Positions 18,755 through 29,639 of a stretch of 64,000 nt of DNA are shown here, in pieces. The notes beneath the pieces were generated by a model. It worked only from the letters and a program-made list of their open reading frames with translations, did no database searches and had not been told where the DNA came from. Numbering within the stretch: position 1 is the stretch's first letter; each line of letters opens with the position of its first letter. This DNA comes from Flavimaricola marinus (GTDB taxonomy: Bacteria > Pseudomonadota > Alphaproteobacteria > Rhodobacterales > Rhodobacteraceae). A program made the translations under genes and the position numbers. The DNA lies in contig NZ_FXZK01000010.1 of assembly GCF_900184895.1 (NCBI RefSeq), positions 62,001 through 126,000 on the forward strand. The letters run 5' to 3'.

Positions 18755-19437
18755 GCGGGACAGGGCAGCTTGCCGCGCTGACGGCGCGAGAGGCCGGGCT
18801 CGTCGGTTGCCGCCGCTGCACCCGCGTCTGGCCGATTGAGCGGACCGAATGCGGCCGTTGCGGCGCATCGCTCGAATCCCGCGATCCCAAGAGCCTGAGC
18901 CGCGTCTGGGCGTGGTGGACTGTCGGTGTGATGTTCTATTTCCCGGCGAACCTCTATCCGATGCTGTCCACCCGCACGTTGCTGTCGACCTCCGAATCCA
19001 CGATCGTCGGCGGTGCCATCGACCTGATCCATCACGGGTCGATCGGGATCGCCGTGGTCATCCTCGTGGCGAGTGTCCTGATCCCGATGGCCAAGTTCCT
19101 GTGCATTGCGTTTCTGGCCCTGTCGGCGAGGCGAAACACCGACATGTCGGCGGGGTCGCGGCAGCACCTGTATGAGCTGGTCGAATACGTTGGCCGGTGG
19201 TCGATGATCGACGTATTCGTCGTTGCGATTTTATCCGCTTTGGTGCAACTGAACGTTGCGGCCTCGATCAATCCGGGGCCGGCCTCTCTGTCCTTTGCCC
19301 TATCTGTCATTTTCACGATGTTGTCCGCTCAGGCCTTTGATTCCAGATTGATCTGGGATCGCATCGAAGATGCCGACAAACCTGCTACACCATCGACGGG
19401 GGCGTCGTCCCCCCGCCAAGAGGATGCCTACAGTTGA
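18751..19437 (+). CDS. pqiA: paraquat-inducible protein A-type membrane protein (second copy)
   Basis: 228 residues, again a four-cysteine opening (GCRRCTRVWPIERTECGRCG, two C-x2-C pairs) then four membrane segments including FYFPANLYPMLSTRTLL, the PqiA hallmark with N-x-YP. The proline- and serine-rich C-terminus (PSTGASSPRQED) is likely disordered. It overlaps both neighbours by four bases. Together with the first copy it corresponds to the two halves of E. coli PqiA/YebS and probably feeds or energises the PqiB tunnel. Confidence 0.87.
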   Translation: MSGTGQLAALTAREAGLVGCRRCTRVWPIERTECGRCGASLESRDPKSLSRVWAWWTVGVMFYFPANLYPMLSTRTLLSTSESTIVGGAIDLIHHGSIGIAVVILVASVLIPMAKFLCIAFLALSARRNTDMSAGSRQHLYELVEYVGRWSMIDVFVVAILSALVQLNVAASINPGPASLSFALSVIFTMLSAQAFDSRLIWDRIEDADKPATPSTGASSPRQEDAYS

Positions 19438-22115
19438 ACGATCAAATTCCGGATGTAACGATTGCCAGTTCCAGGCGGAGCCTGTGGGACCGCGCCTCTG
19501 TCGTGTGGCTCGTGCCTTTTGCCGCATTGGCCATCGCTCTCGGCGTGGCATGGCAAACCTACAACGACCGTGGACCCCTGATCGAGATCGTGTTCGACAA
19601 CGCCGCCGGCGTCGCCAAGGGCGAGACGGAATTGCGGTACCGCGATGTCGCCATCGGCCTCGTCGAAACAGTGAAGTTCACCGAAGCCCTCGATCAGGTG
19701 ATCGTGGGCGTGCGCGTGGACAAGGACGTGGCCCCGTATGTCGACGCCGAGTCCGAGTTCTGGGTCGTGCGCCCGGAGGTGACCACACAGGGCGTTTCGG
19801 GCCTCGATACGGTGCTGTCGGGTGTCTACCTGCAGGGCAACTGGGATGATCGGATCGGGGAGCCGCAATCGACCTTCGAGGGCCTCGCAGACGCGCCCCT
19901 CTTGGTCGGGGGGCAGCAGGGGCTGAGCATCGTGCTGAGATCGAACGACGGTTCGCTCAGCGGCAACACACCGATCCTCTACAAGGGGGTCGAGGTGGGG
20001 CAGGTCGGGACCGCCAATGTATCGAGCGATGGCTTCTCCGTCGAAGCGGTGGCCGTCGTCTATTCGCCCTACGACAACCTCGTCACCGACCAGACCCGGT
20101 TCTGGGACACCTCCGGCTTCTCGTTGTCCATCGGAACGAGCGGCGCGGCGGTCGATTTCGAATCCCTTGCGTCCCTGATTGCCGGCGGCGTGACCTTTGA
20201 CACATTCGTCTCGGGCGCATCCTTGGCGCGCGATGACACGACCTTCACCGTCTATGGCGATGCCGGCGCTGCCCGGGCGAGCATCTTTGACCGGTCGGAA
20301 GGTGCGACGGTCGATATCATGGCAATCTTTGACGGCAACGTCTCGGGCCTCGTGACCGGTGCGGCGGTCGAGCTCAACGGCCTTCGCATCGGCGAGGTGT
20401 CTGGTCTGAACGGTGTCATCGAAGAGACCCCGTCGGGGAGCAACTTCGTCCGGTTGCAGACCATCCTTTCCATTCAGCCGTCGCGGCTTGGCCTCGATGG
20501 GGCGACCAATGCCGAGGACGCGCTGACCTTTCTTCAAGAGCAGGTCGACCAAGGCCTTCGCGCCCGGCTTGTGTCCGGCAGCATCCTGACCGGCGGTCTG
20601 AAGGTCCAGCTTGCAAGCGTTGCCAACGTTCCTCCGGCCAGCATGAACATCAACGCCCGTCCATTTCCGATCATTCCGGTGGCCGACAGCGAGATCTCGG
20701 ACGTGAGCCTGACCGCACAGGGCGCCCTCGATCGGCTCAATGAGCTTCCGATCGAAGAACTGCTGCAAAGCGCCACCGATTTCCTGTCGAATGCGTCCGT
20801 CCTGGTCGGCAGCGCAGAAACCCAGCAAGTCCCTGCGGATATCAGCGCCTTGCTTGCCGAGATTCGCACCGTCGTCGGGTCTCCGGCGATCCAGTCCCTG
20901 CCTGACCAGCTGGGCAACGTGATGACCGATCTCGAGACGACGATGTCGGAGGTCCGCGTGATCCTGACTGCCGTTCAGGAGCAGGAAGTGGTGAACCGTG
21001 TCGCCAGTGCCGTGGATGCGGTGACCGGCCTGACCTCGGAGCTCGAGACGACGATAGAGGGCGTTCCGGCGCTTCTGGCGGAAATCGAGGCCCTTGCGGC
21101 GAAGGCCAATGGTCTGCCGCTTGAGGAGCTTCTGGTCGAACTGTCCGCGCTTTCGGCCAATGCCAACGGGCTGATCGGGGCGGATGCCACTCAAGCCCTG
21201 CCTGCCCAGATCGGACAGGTCACGGCCGAACTCGAAGGCGCGCTGGCCGAAGTGCAGACGCTCGTCGCTGATCTGAACGCCAATGCCGCCACCACCCGTT
21301 TGCTAGATGCCGTGGATGCGGCGGCAGCGACTGCCGCGAGCCTTGATGCCTCCTTTGCCGGGGTCCCGGATCTGGTCGCCCGTATCAGCGTGGTGGCCGA
21401 AGAGGCGCAGGGCATGGATCTGGCTACCTTGACCAGCGAGATCACCGCTCTGGTGGCCAGCGCCGACAGCTTGGTGTCGAGCGAGGCCACCCAGGCCCTG
21501 CCATCTGAGTTGAACGCTGCCCTGTCCGAATTGCAGACCCTGCTGGTGTCGGTCAACGGCAATGACACGGTTGTGCGCTTGCTCGCCGCTGTCGATGCCG
21601 CCACGGTCGCCGCGGAAGGCGTGACCACCTCGGTCGAAGGCGTGCCACAGCTCATCGAAAACCTCAATGCCGTGGCCGCCGATGCTCAGGGGCTTGAACT
21701 CGATGCGCTGATCGACCGGGTCACCTCTCTGGTGGCCAGTGCCGATACATTGCTGGCCGACGAGGGCACACAGGCCCTCCCGGCCGAGCTGACGGCATCC
21801 TTGGCTGAACTGCGCAGCCTCATGGCGGAGTTGAGCGACGGCGGTGCCATCGAAAACACCAACGCCGCCTTGCTGTCGGCCCGCAACGCGGCTGATGAAA
21901 TCGCGGCGGCGGCGGAAACGCTTCCGGCACTGCTCAACCGGGCCAATGCGTTGCTCGGGCAGGCCAACACCACCTTGTCGGGCTTTGAAGATACGTCGCC
22001 CGCGATCCGCGATGCGCGTGCCGCCTTGCAGGAGGTTGCCCGTGCTGCCGAAGCCGTGGCCTCTTTGGCGCGGGCCATCGAACGCCGCCCCAACTCACTT
22101 CTGGTAGGACGATAA
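19434..22115 (+). CDS. pqiB: PqiB-type MCE protein with long repetitive C-terminal tail
   Basis: 893 residues against about 550 in E. coli PqiB. One N-terminal membrane anchor (about 22-42), three MCE domains (about 47-140, 165-260 and 290-415), then a helical tail from about 430 to the end. The tail contains three successive copies of a 92-101-residue unit starting near residues 518, 619 and 711, each with RLL-AVDAA, EGVP-L, EA-ANGL-LE-L and ATQALPA. MCE proteins of this class stack as hexamers and their C-terminal helices form a needle across the periplasm toward the outer membrane. TTG start overlapping the previous stop. Longer helices would mean a longer needle; this is inference. Confidence 0.9.
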   Translation: MNDQIPDVTIASSRRSLWDRASVVWLVPFAALAIALGVAWQTYNDRGPLIEIVFDNAAGVAKGETELRYRDVAIGLVETVKFTEALDQVIVGVRVDKDVAPYVDAESEFWVVRPEVTTQGVSGLDTVLSGVYLQGNWDDRIGEPQSTFEGLADAPLLVGGQQGLSIVLRSNDGSLSGNTPILYKGVEVGQVGTANVSSDGFSVEAVAVVYSPYDNLVTDQTRFWDTSGFSLSIGTSGAAVDFESLASLIAGGVTFDTFVSGASLARDDTTFTVYGDAGAARASIFDRSEGATVDIMAIFDGNVSGLVTGAAVELNGLRIGEVSGLNGVIEETPSGSNFVRLQTILSIQPSRLGLDGATNAEDALTFLQEQVDQGLRARLVSGSILTGGLKVQLASVANVPPASMNINARPFPIIPVADSEISDVSLTAQGALDRLNELPIEELLQSATDFLSNASVLVGSAETQQVPADISALLAEIRTVVGSPAIQSLPDQLGNVMTDLETTMSEVRVILTAVQEQEVVNRVASAVDAVTGLTSELETTIEGVPALLAEIEALAAKANGLPLEELLVELSALSANANGLIGADATQALPAQIGQVTAELEGALAEVQTLVADLNANAATTRLLDAVDAAAATAASLDASFAGVPDLVARISVVAEEAQGMDLATLTSEITALVASADSLVSSEATQALPSELNAALSELQTLLVSVNGNDTVVRLLAAVDAATVAAEGVTTSVEGVPQLIENLNAVAADAQGLELDALIDRVTSLVASADTLLADEGTQALPAELTASLAELRSLMAELSDGGAIENTNAALLSARNAADEIAAAAETLPALLNRANALLGQANTTLSGFEDTSPAIRDARAALQEVARAAEAVASLARAIERRPNSLLVGR
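20985..21839 (+). repeat. three coding tandem repeats of about 92-101 residues in PqiB
   Basis: Protein-level repeats at residues about 518-618, 619-710 and 711-802. A half copy (LPIEELLQSATDF...TQQVPADISALLAEI) precedes them near residue 438. Each copy alternates a short VDA helix, an EGVP turn and a long alanine-rich helix with the ATQALP kink. Confidence 0.75.
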
Positions 22116-22119
22116 GTCG

Positions 22120-22683
22120 ATGAAACTGCTTCCCCTCTCCCTTGTTCTTGTCGCCACACTGGCCGCCTGTTCGGAGCCTGCGCAGCGGTTCGCTGTGCCT
22201 GCGATCACGTCGACGGATAGCGTGTCGATCGCCTATCGGTCGGTCGAGGTGAGCGACATCGTGCTGCCCACCTATGCCAGCCTCGAAGAGATATTCGTGG
22301 AAACGCCGGACGGCGCTTTGACGAGTTCGTCGTCCCTGCTGTGGGCCGATGATCCGACCCGCGCGGCGACGCTGGAATTGACGCGCAGCCTTGCCGCGAT
22401 CACCGGTGCGCGCGTCGCGTCAGAGCCATGGCCCTTCGACAGCTATGCCGATGTGCGAGTTGAAGTGCGGGTCGAGGAATTCATCGCCAGCCAGCGCGGC
22501 GAGTTTCGACTGTCTGGACAGTACTTCGTCGCGACATTCGACGGGGCAGGGCGCGACCGTGCCGTGCCTTTCCGCCTCAGCGTACCCCTCGTGCCCGAGG
22601 CTGGTCCGGCCGCAATTGCGGCGGCCCGCGCGGCCGTGATGGCCGAGCTGGCCGAGGACATTGCTCGCAACGGGCTACGATAG
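22120..22683 (+). CDS. pqiC: PqiC-like outer-membrane auxiliary lipoprotein
   Basis: 187 residues starting with a lipoprotein signal MKLLPLSLVLVATLAAC, with cysteine 17 as the predicted acylated residue and S-E following, which favours outer-membrane sorting. The mature part contains IAYRSVEVSDIVLPTYAS and LELTRSLAAITGARVASEPW, matching the ABC-type transport auxiliary lipoprotein family (PqiC/YmbA). In E. coli PqiC anchors the PqiB needle to the outer membrane. The gene starts 5 bases after pqiB and ends 8 bases from the convergent gene at 22692. Confidence 0.87.
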   Translation: MKLLPLSLVLVATLAACSEPAQRFAVPAITSTDSVSIAYRSVEVSDIVLPTYASLEEIFVETPDGALTSSSSLLWADDPTRAATLELTRSLAAITGARVASEPWPFDSYADVRVEVRVEEFIASQRGEFRLSGQYFVATFDGAGRDRAVPFRLSVPLVPEAGPAAIAAARAAVMAELAEDIARNGLR

Positions 22684-22691
22684 GCCCGGTT

Positions 22692-23015
22692 CTAGCGTCC
22701 GGTGGCGGTGTAGAGGCTTTGCGCCCGTCCGCCTGACTTGCAATAGGCGTGCACCTTGCCCGTCGCTGCGGTGACGGCCTTGTGGAATGCAACCACGTCT
22801 TCGGCAGTGGCTTGCCCCGGACGGATGGGAATGTGGTAGGCCGACATGCCAGCAGCTTTGGCCGCCGCCTCGATGGCAGAAAAGGGTGTCTGCCCCGGGT
22901 CTTCGTTGTCGGGACGATTGCAGATCACGGTCGAATAGCCTTCGGCCTTGAGCGCACCGATATCCTCCGGCTCGATCTGGCCGCTTACGGTGAACTCCGG
23001 TGCAATAGATTTCAT
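22692..23015 (-). CDS. TIGR01244 family sulfur transferase (DUF442 phosphatase-like fold)
   Basis: 107 residues of the beta-lactamase-hydrolase-like/DUF442 family. The fold is that of protein tyrosine phosphatases and rhodaneses, with the active-site loop AYCKSGGRAQSL near the C-terminus and VICNRPDNEDPGQ as the second conserved segment. Some relatives in other bacteria are fused to persulfide dioxygenase modules and act in sulfide detoxification; here the domain stands alone. The ATG at 23015 has AAGGAGG 11 bases upstream; the longer frame to 23093 is not supported. The sulfur role is by family only. Confidence 0.83.
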   Translation of the reverse strand: MKSIAPEFTVSGQIEPEDIGALKAEGYSTVICNRPDNEDPGQTPFSAIEAAAKAAGMSAYHIPIRPGQATAEDVVAFHKAVTAATGKVHAYCKSGGRAQSLYTATGR

Positions 23016-23100
23016 GTCTCTGGCCGCCTCCTTGGTGGAAAATAACCGTGCCTCGATGGTTCGGGCGAGGCCCGATGCACGAAATAGTGCCAATATACTT

Positions 23101-23129
23101 GAGCCGAAGCAATAACCTTGCTCCGGCTC
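23101..23129 (-). terminator. hairpin after pgm
   Basis: Stem GAGCCG/CGGCTC continued past one mismatch by AGCAA/TTGCT with a five-base loop, 14 bases after the pgm stop on the minus strand. The following bases are AAGTATATT without a strong T-run, so termination may be weak. It marks the likely end of the sugar-glycogen transcript. Confidence 0.55.
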
Positions 23130-23142
23130 TGCCGATGTTGAT

Positions 23143-24786
<1,644 letters not shown>

Positions 24787-26895
24787 CTAGTAGCGTCGCG
24801 ACTGTGCCTCCTGCACGAGCACGACGACTGAATTGGCTCGCACCCGCGTCATGCGTCGAGCTGGCTTGGGCGAGGCATAGGGGCGCGCGGTGTCGATATG
24901 GCGCACCCATTGACGCTCTTTTGGAGTCGCAGGCAGCGCGACGTTCAGACCGTGACCCGCATTGAGGACCACGATAATCGCTTCTTCGAGCGCTGCATAC
25001 TCTGGCGTCCCCGACGCGGTGCGCATTTCGAGCGCGACATAGTGGAGGCCGGGATTGGACCAATCCTCGTCCGACATCGGCGTGCCGTCCGATTTCCGCC
25101 AGAAGAGATCGGGGACCCCATCGATAAGGCGGCTCTTGGAGTGCAGGAAACGGGTTTGCCGCAGGATCGGATGTTCCTTGCGGAATTGGATGATCCGTTG
25201 GCAGAAGGCCAGAAATTCGGGGTCGTCGCCCTTGTTCTCGGTTCCCCAATCCACCCAACCAAGCGGGTTGTCCTGACAGTAGACGTTGTTGTTGCCGTCC
25301 TGGGAATTGCCGAGTTCGTCCCCTGCGAGGATCAATGGCGTTCCCTGACTGAGCATCAGGGTGGCGACCATATTGCGCCGCCGCAAGGCACGCGCCGCGA
25401 TGATCTCGGGTTTGTCGGACGGCCCCTCGTGCCCCATGTTGTCGGAGTGATTGTGCGAGTGGCCGTCACGGTTGTCTTCGCCATTCGCCAGATTGTGCTT
25501 TTCGTTGTAGCTGACCAAATCCTTGAGCGTGAAACCGTCATGCGCGGTGAGGAAATTCACCGAGGACGTCGCGTGCCGGGCGTCATGGTCAAACCGAATG
25601 GCGGATCCGCTCACCCGCCGTGCGAGCTTTGGCGCGATGCCCTCGTCACCGCGCCAAAACGCGCGGGTCTGATCCCGGAACTTGTCGTTCCATTCCGCCC
25701 AAGGCGGTGGGTAGGAGCCGAGTTGGTATCCGCCCGGTCCGATATCCCAAGGCTCTGCGATCATCTTGACGGTCGCGAGAACCGGATCCTGCCGGACCGC
25801 CTGAAAGAACGGGCTGTTCCTGTCGAAACCGTTGCTGGTCCGGCCCAGAACGGAACAGAGGTCGAAGCGGAACCCGTCGACATGCATCACTTCGACCCAG
25901 TAGCGCAGTGAATCCATGATCATGCGCATGACCATGGGGTGATCGACGTTCAGCGTGTTGCCTGTGCCGGTATCGTTGACGTAATAGCGCGGGTTGTGTT
26001 CTTGCAGCCGGTAGTAGCTGGCATTGTCGAGGCCCCGAAAGCTGAGGGTCGGCCCGAGTTCGTTGCCTTCGCCGGTATGGTTGTAAACCACGTCCAGAAT
26101 GACCTCGATGCCGGCGCTGTGGAGGCGGGCGACCATTTGCTGGAATTCGGAAATCTGTCCGTGCGACATGTAGCGCGGCTCGGGCGCGAAGAACGACATG
26201 GACATGTAGCCCCAGTAATTCGTCAGCCCCTTGTCCAGCAAATGCTGTTCATTCAGGAAGGCGTGCACTGGCAGTAACTCGATCGCGGTCACCCCGAGGT
26301 TGTTGAGGTGCTCAAGGATCGGGTCCGAAGCGAGTGCGAGATACGTACCGCGGTTGGGGATATCGGGCCGGAGCGCGGTCAACCCTTTGACGTGGGCCTC
26401 GTAGAACACCGTCTCGGACATCGGTGTCCGAGGCGGACGGTCGTCGCCCCAGCTGAATGTGGGGTCGACCACGACGCCTCTGTTCATGAAATTGGCCGAG
26501 TTGCGCGTGTCGAAGGTGAGGTCCTTGTGCATCGCGGACATGTCGTAGCCCATGAGCGACTCGTCCCAGATCGGGTGGCCTGCGACCTGCTTGGCATATG
26601 GATCGAGCAGCAATTTGTGCGGATTGAACCGGTGCCCTTCGTCGGGCCGGTAGGGCCCATGTGCCCGATATCCATATTGCTGCCCCGGTCTGAGGCCCGA
26701 GATGTAGCCATGCCAGATGTGACCTTCGTTCTCTGGAAGGTCGATCAGCAGGTGCTCGTTGCCGCTGCGGTCAAAGAGGCAGAGCGTCATGCGGGTTGCA
26801 TTTTGCGAGAAGACGGCAAAGTTTACGCCTTCGCCATCGAAGGTCGCGCCCATCGGATAGGGGCGTCCTGCAGTGATCGTTAGATTTTGAGTCAT
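24787..26895 (-). CDS. glgX: glycogen debranching enzyme GlgX
   Basis: Hydrolyses alpha-1,6 branches of phosphorylase-trimmed glycogen. 702 residues: an N-terminal CBM48 domain (PYPMGATFDGEGVNFAVFSQ), then the GH13 barrel with DVVYNHTGEGNE, DGFRFDLCSVLG (nucleophile Asp) and MIAEPWDIGPGGYQ (acid Glu), then FLTAHDGFTLKDLVSYN. The ATG at 26895 overlaps the glgA stop by four bases and starts MTQNLTITAGRPYPMG; a longer frame to 26994 would run into glgA and is rejected. Debranching and synthesis genes on the same mRNA suggest turnover rather than storage alone. Confidence 0.94.
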   Translation of the reverse strand: MTQNLTITAGRPYPMGATFDGEGVNFAVFSQNATRMTLCLFDRSGNEHLLIDLPENEGHIWHGYISGLRPGQQYGYRAHGPYRPDEGHRFNPHKLLLDPYAKQVAGHPIWDESLMGYDMSAMHKDLTFDTRNSANFMNRGVVVDPTFSWGDDRPPRTPMSETVFYEAHVKGLTALRPDIPNRGTYLALASDPILEHLNNLGVTAIELLPVHAFLNEQHLLDKGLTNYWGYMSMSFFAPEPRYMSHGQISEFQQMVARLHSAGIEVILDVVYNHTGEGNELGPTLSFRGLDNASYYRLQEHNPRYYVNDTGTGNTLNVDHPMVMRMIMDSLRYWVEVMHVDGFRFDLCSVLGRTSNGFDRNSPFFQAVRQDPVLATVKMIAEPWDIGPGGYQLGSYPPPWAEWNDKFRDQTRAFWRGDEGIAPKLARRVSGSAIRFDHDARHATSSVNFLTAHDGFTLKDLVSYNEKHNLANGEDNRDGHSHNHSDNMGHEGPSDKPEIIAARALRRRNMVATLMLSQGTPLILAGDELGNSQDGNNNVYCQDNPLGWVDWGTENKGDDPEFLAFCQRIIQFRKEHPILRQTRFLHSKSRLIDGVPDLFWRKSDGTPMSDEDWSNPGLHYVALEMRTASGTPEYAALEEAIIVVLNAGHGLNVALPATPKERQWVRHIDTARPYASPKPARRMTRVRANSVVVLVQEAQSRRY

Positions 26896-28322
26896 GAGCT
26901 GGGCGCAATATCCCGATATAGCGCGGCATAGGCGCGGGCGGATGGCCCCCAACCGACCGGTTGTCGCATGGCGTTTTTCTGCATCTTTGCCCACGTCGTG
27001 CTATCTGCATACAGATCGCAAAGCTGCGACAGGGCGCTGCGCAGGGATTGCGCGGTGATGGGGTTGAACTGAATGCCGGTGGCGGCCTGCACATCGAGCG
27101 CGGCCGTGGAAGCATTGATCACGGTGTCGGCCAGCCCGCCGGTCAGACCGACAACAGGGATTGTTCCGTAGCGCAGGCCATAAAGCTGTGTCAGGCCACA
27201 GGGTTCAAACCGGGACGGCACAAGGATCGCGTCGCCTCCAGCAATCATCCGATGCGACAGCGCTTCGTCGTAGCCGATATGAACGGCCACCTGATCGTTT
27301 CGCGCGGCATTGCGCAATGCGTCCTCGAAAGCCGGGTCGCCCGACCCCAGGACAGCCAGTTGCCCACCGCGCGCCAAAAGCGTCGGCATCGCTTCGAGCA
27401 GCAGATCGACGCCTTTCTGTTCGGTCAGCCGCGTGATCATCACGCAAAGCGGGCCCTCCGCCTCATCCAATCCGATTTCTGCACGCAACGCGGCCTTGTT
27501 GGCGGCCTTGCCCCGAGGGGTCTTGTAGGGTTTGATCTCCGGGTCTGTTGCCGGGTTCCAAACCTCTTCGTCGATACCATTCAGAATGCCAGATAGGTCG
27601 GCCGAGCGCAGCCGCATCACCCCGTCGAGGCCCATGCCGAAACTGTCGGTCATCAACTCGCGGGCGTATGTCGGCGACACGGTGGTTAGCTTGTCCGCCC
27701 CCATGAGACCCGCTTTCAATGCCGAGGCTCGCCCCCAGAATTCATAGCCGTCCTTGGTCATCCGTGAATGCCGCAGTCGCAGGGCGGGGATCTTGGCGGC
27801 ATCAGCATTCCCTTGGAAAGCGATGTTGTGAATCGTCATCACCGTCCCGACTTTGCCCGTCCCGCCCATGTCGTGCAGGTACTCGGGAACCCAGCCCGCC
27901 TGCCAGTCGTGACAATGCAGGACATCCGGCCGCCAGTCGTCGATGGCACCCATTCCGATCCGAGCGGCCATCCAGCAGAGTGCGGCGAACCGTTCGGGAT
28001 TGTCCGGCCAATCGCGTCCTTTCGGGCTGAGGTAGATCGAACCGCCCCTGTCATACAAATGCGGCGCATCGATGACGAGAAGGTCGAGCCCTGCTGCCGT
28101 GCCTGCAAGGAGCTTTCCGGGCCCGCCGAACAGGTTCGGCTCGGTATACACCGTCGCGGCGTCCCCAAGTGCTTTCAGAACCGCCGGATAGCCGGGCAGG
28201 AGCGTCCGAAACCCGACGCCCTCGTGCGCCAGCGCGGCGGGTAAAGCTCCGACGACATCCGCGAGCCCGCCGGTTTTCACCAGCGGGGCACATTCAGAAG
28301 CAACTGAAAGGACGTTCAGCAT
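26892..28322 (-). CDS. glgA: glycogen synthase
   Basis: Transfers glucose from ADP-glucose to the growing alpha-1,4 chain. 476 residues of the GT5 family with the ADP-glucose motif APLVKTGGLADVVGALP at about 13-29 and the C-terminal SRFEPCGLTQLYGLRYGTIP containing the catalytic E-x7-E region. HNIAFQG and the second Rossmann domain beginning near LCVMITRLTEQKGVDLL are also present. It starts 12 bases after glgC and overlaps glgX by four bases. Confidence 0.96.
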   Translation of the reverse strand: MLNVLSVASECAPLVKTGGLADVVGALPAALAHEGVGFRTLLPGYPAVLKALGDAATVYTEPNLFGGPGKLLAGTAAGLDLLVIDAPHLYDRGGSIYLSPKGRDWPDNPERFAALCWMAARIGMGAIDDWRPDVLHCHDWQAGWVPEYLHDMGGTGKVGTVMTIHNIAFQGNADAAKIPALRLRHSRMTKDGYEFWGRASALKAGLMGADKLTTVSPTYARELMTDSFGMGLDGVMRLRSADLSGILNGIDEEVWNPATDPEIKPYKTPRGKAANKAALRAEIGLDEAEGPLCVMITRLTEQKGVDLLLEAMPTLLARGGQLAVLGSGDPAFEDALRNAARNDQVAVHIGYDEALSHRMIAGGDAILVPSRFEPCGLTQLYGLRYGTIPVVGLTGGLADTVINASTAALDVQAATGIQFNPITAQSLRSALSQLCDLYADSTTWAKMQKNAMRQPVGWGPSARAYAALYRDIAPSS

Positions 28323-28334
28323 CAGGCGCGTTTC

Positions 28335-29615
28335 CTAGCTTTTGGACTCTCGCTGAATACCCGCTTCCCGGGCATCGAGCATGTCTTGGGTGATCAGTGT
28401 GATCCCCTTGTTGGACACTCGGAACCATTTTGCGTCTTCCACCGGGTCTTCCCCTACGACAAGGCCCTCTGGAATGATCACTCCCCGATCAATGACAACC
28501 CGCCGCAGGCGGGCCGATCTGTTGACGGTTACATAAGGCAAGACCACCGCATGATCGAGAACTGCATAGGAATTCGTGTGCACTTCGGTGAATAAAAGCG
28601 AATTCCGCACCTCGGTGCCCGAAATAATGCATCCTCCGGAGACCATTGATGAAATTGCCACCCCGCGGCGATCGCTTTCATCATGGATGAACTTCGCCGG
28701 TGGCACTGATTCGGAGTAGGTCCAAATCGGCCAATTTTTGTCCCAGAGGTTCAGATCCGGGGTGAAATCGGTCAGGTCGATGTTCGCCTGCCAGAAGGCG
28801 TCGACCGTACCGACATCGCGCCAATAGGCAGGGGCGTCAGGGGCATGCCGCACGCAAGACGTGTCGAAGCGGTGCGCCATCGCTTTGCCGTTCTTGACGA
28901 TATCCGGGATCAGATCATTGCCGAAGTCATGCGAGGAATTGGGATCTTCGGCGTCTGCCTTGAGCAGATCACGAAGGAACGGCCACGAAAAGACGTAGAT
29001 CCCCATCGAGGCCAGCGCCTTGTTCGGATCTTCCGGAGTTCCGGGAGGATCAGCGGGCTTTTCCAGAAACTGCGTGATCCGGTCGTTCTCGTCGACATGC
29101 ATGACGCCAAAGGCCGTGGCCTCCATCCGCGGCACCGTCAGACATCCGATGGTGACATCTGCCCCATTCTCGACATGCTCACGAAGCATCTCGGCGTAGT
29201 CCATCTTGTAGATATGGTCGCCGGCCAGGATGATGATGTGATCGATGTCGTAACTGTCGACGATGTCGATGTTCTGGGTGACCGCATCGGCCGTGCCGCG
29301 ATACCAGGCTTCGTTGTTGCCGCGTTGCGATGCCGGCAGGATGTCGAGAAACTCGTTTCGTTCGACCCGAAAAAAGGACCAGCCGCGCTGGCAATGGCGA
29401 ATGAGACTGTGCGCCTTGTATTGGGTCGCCACTGCCATCTTGCGGATCCCCGAATTCATCGCATTCGAAAGTGCGAAGTCGATGATCCGGGCCTTGCCGC
29501 CGAAATAGACTGCGGGTTTGACCCGTCGATCCGTCAGTTCCTTTAACCGGGAGCCTCGGCCCCCCGCGAGCACGAATGCCATGGCTCGGTTCGTCAGGCG
29601 CCGATTGTTTTGCAT
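28335..29615 (-). CDS. glgC: glucose-1-phosphate adenylyltransferase
   Basis: Makes ADP-glucose from glucose-1-phosphate and ATP, the committed step of glycogen synthesis. 426 residues, with the nucleotide-binding [19 protein letters not shown] near the N-terminus, [13 protein letters not shown], and FLEKPADPP for sugar phosphate binding. The C-terminal left-handed beta-helix includes [14 protein letters not shown]. Enzymes of this group are usually allosteric, in alphaproteobacteria typically activated by fructose-6-phosphate and pyruvate; that would tie it to the fructose-type importer upstream. It lies 24 bases after glgB and 12 before glgA. Confidence 0.96.
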   Translation of the reverse strand: MQNNRRLTNRAMAFVLAGGRGSRLKELTDRRVKPAVYFGGKARIIDFALSNAMNSGIRKMAVATQYKAHSLIRHCQRGWSFFRVERNEFLDILPASQRGNNEAWYRGTADAVTQNIDIVDSYDIDHIIILAGDHIYKMDYAEMLREHVENGADVTIGCLTVPRMEATAFGVMHVDENDRITQFLEKPADPPGTPEDPNKALASMGIYVFSWPFLRDLLKADAEDPNSSHDFGNDLIPDIVKNGKAMAHRFDTSCVRHAPDAPAYWRDVGTVDAFWQANIDLTDFTPDLNLWDKNWPIWTYSESVPPAKFIHDESDRRGVAISSMVSGGCIISGTEVRNSLLFTEVHTNSYAVLDHAVVLPYVTVNRSARLRRVVIDRGVIIPEGLVVGEDPVEDAKWFRVSNKGITLITQDMLDAREAGIQRESKS

Positions 29616-29639
29616 AAGATGGGTCTCCTCCCGTTATTT

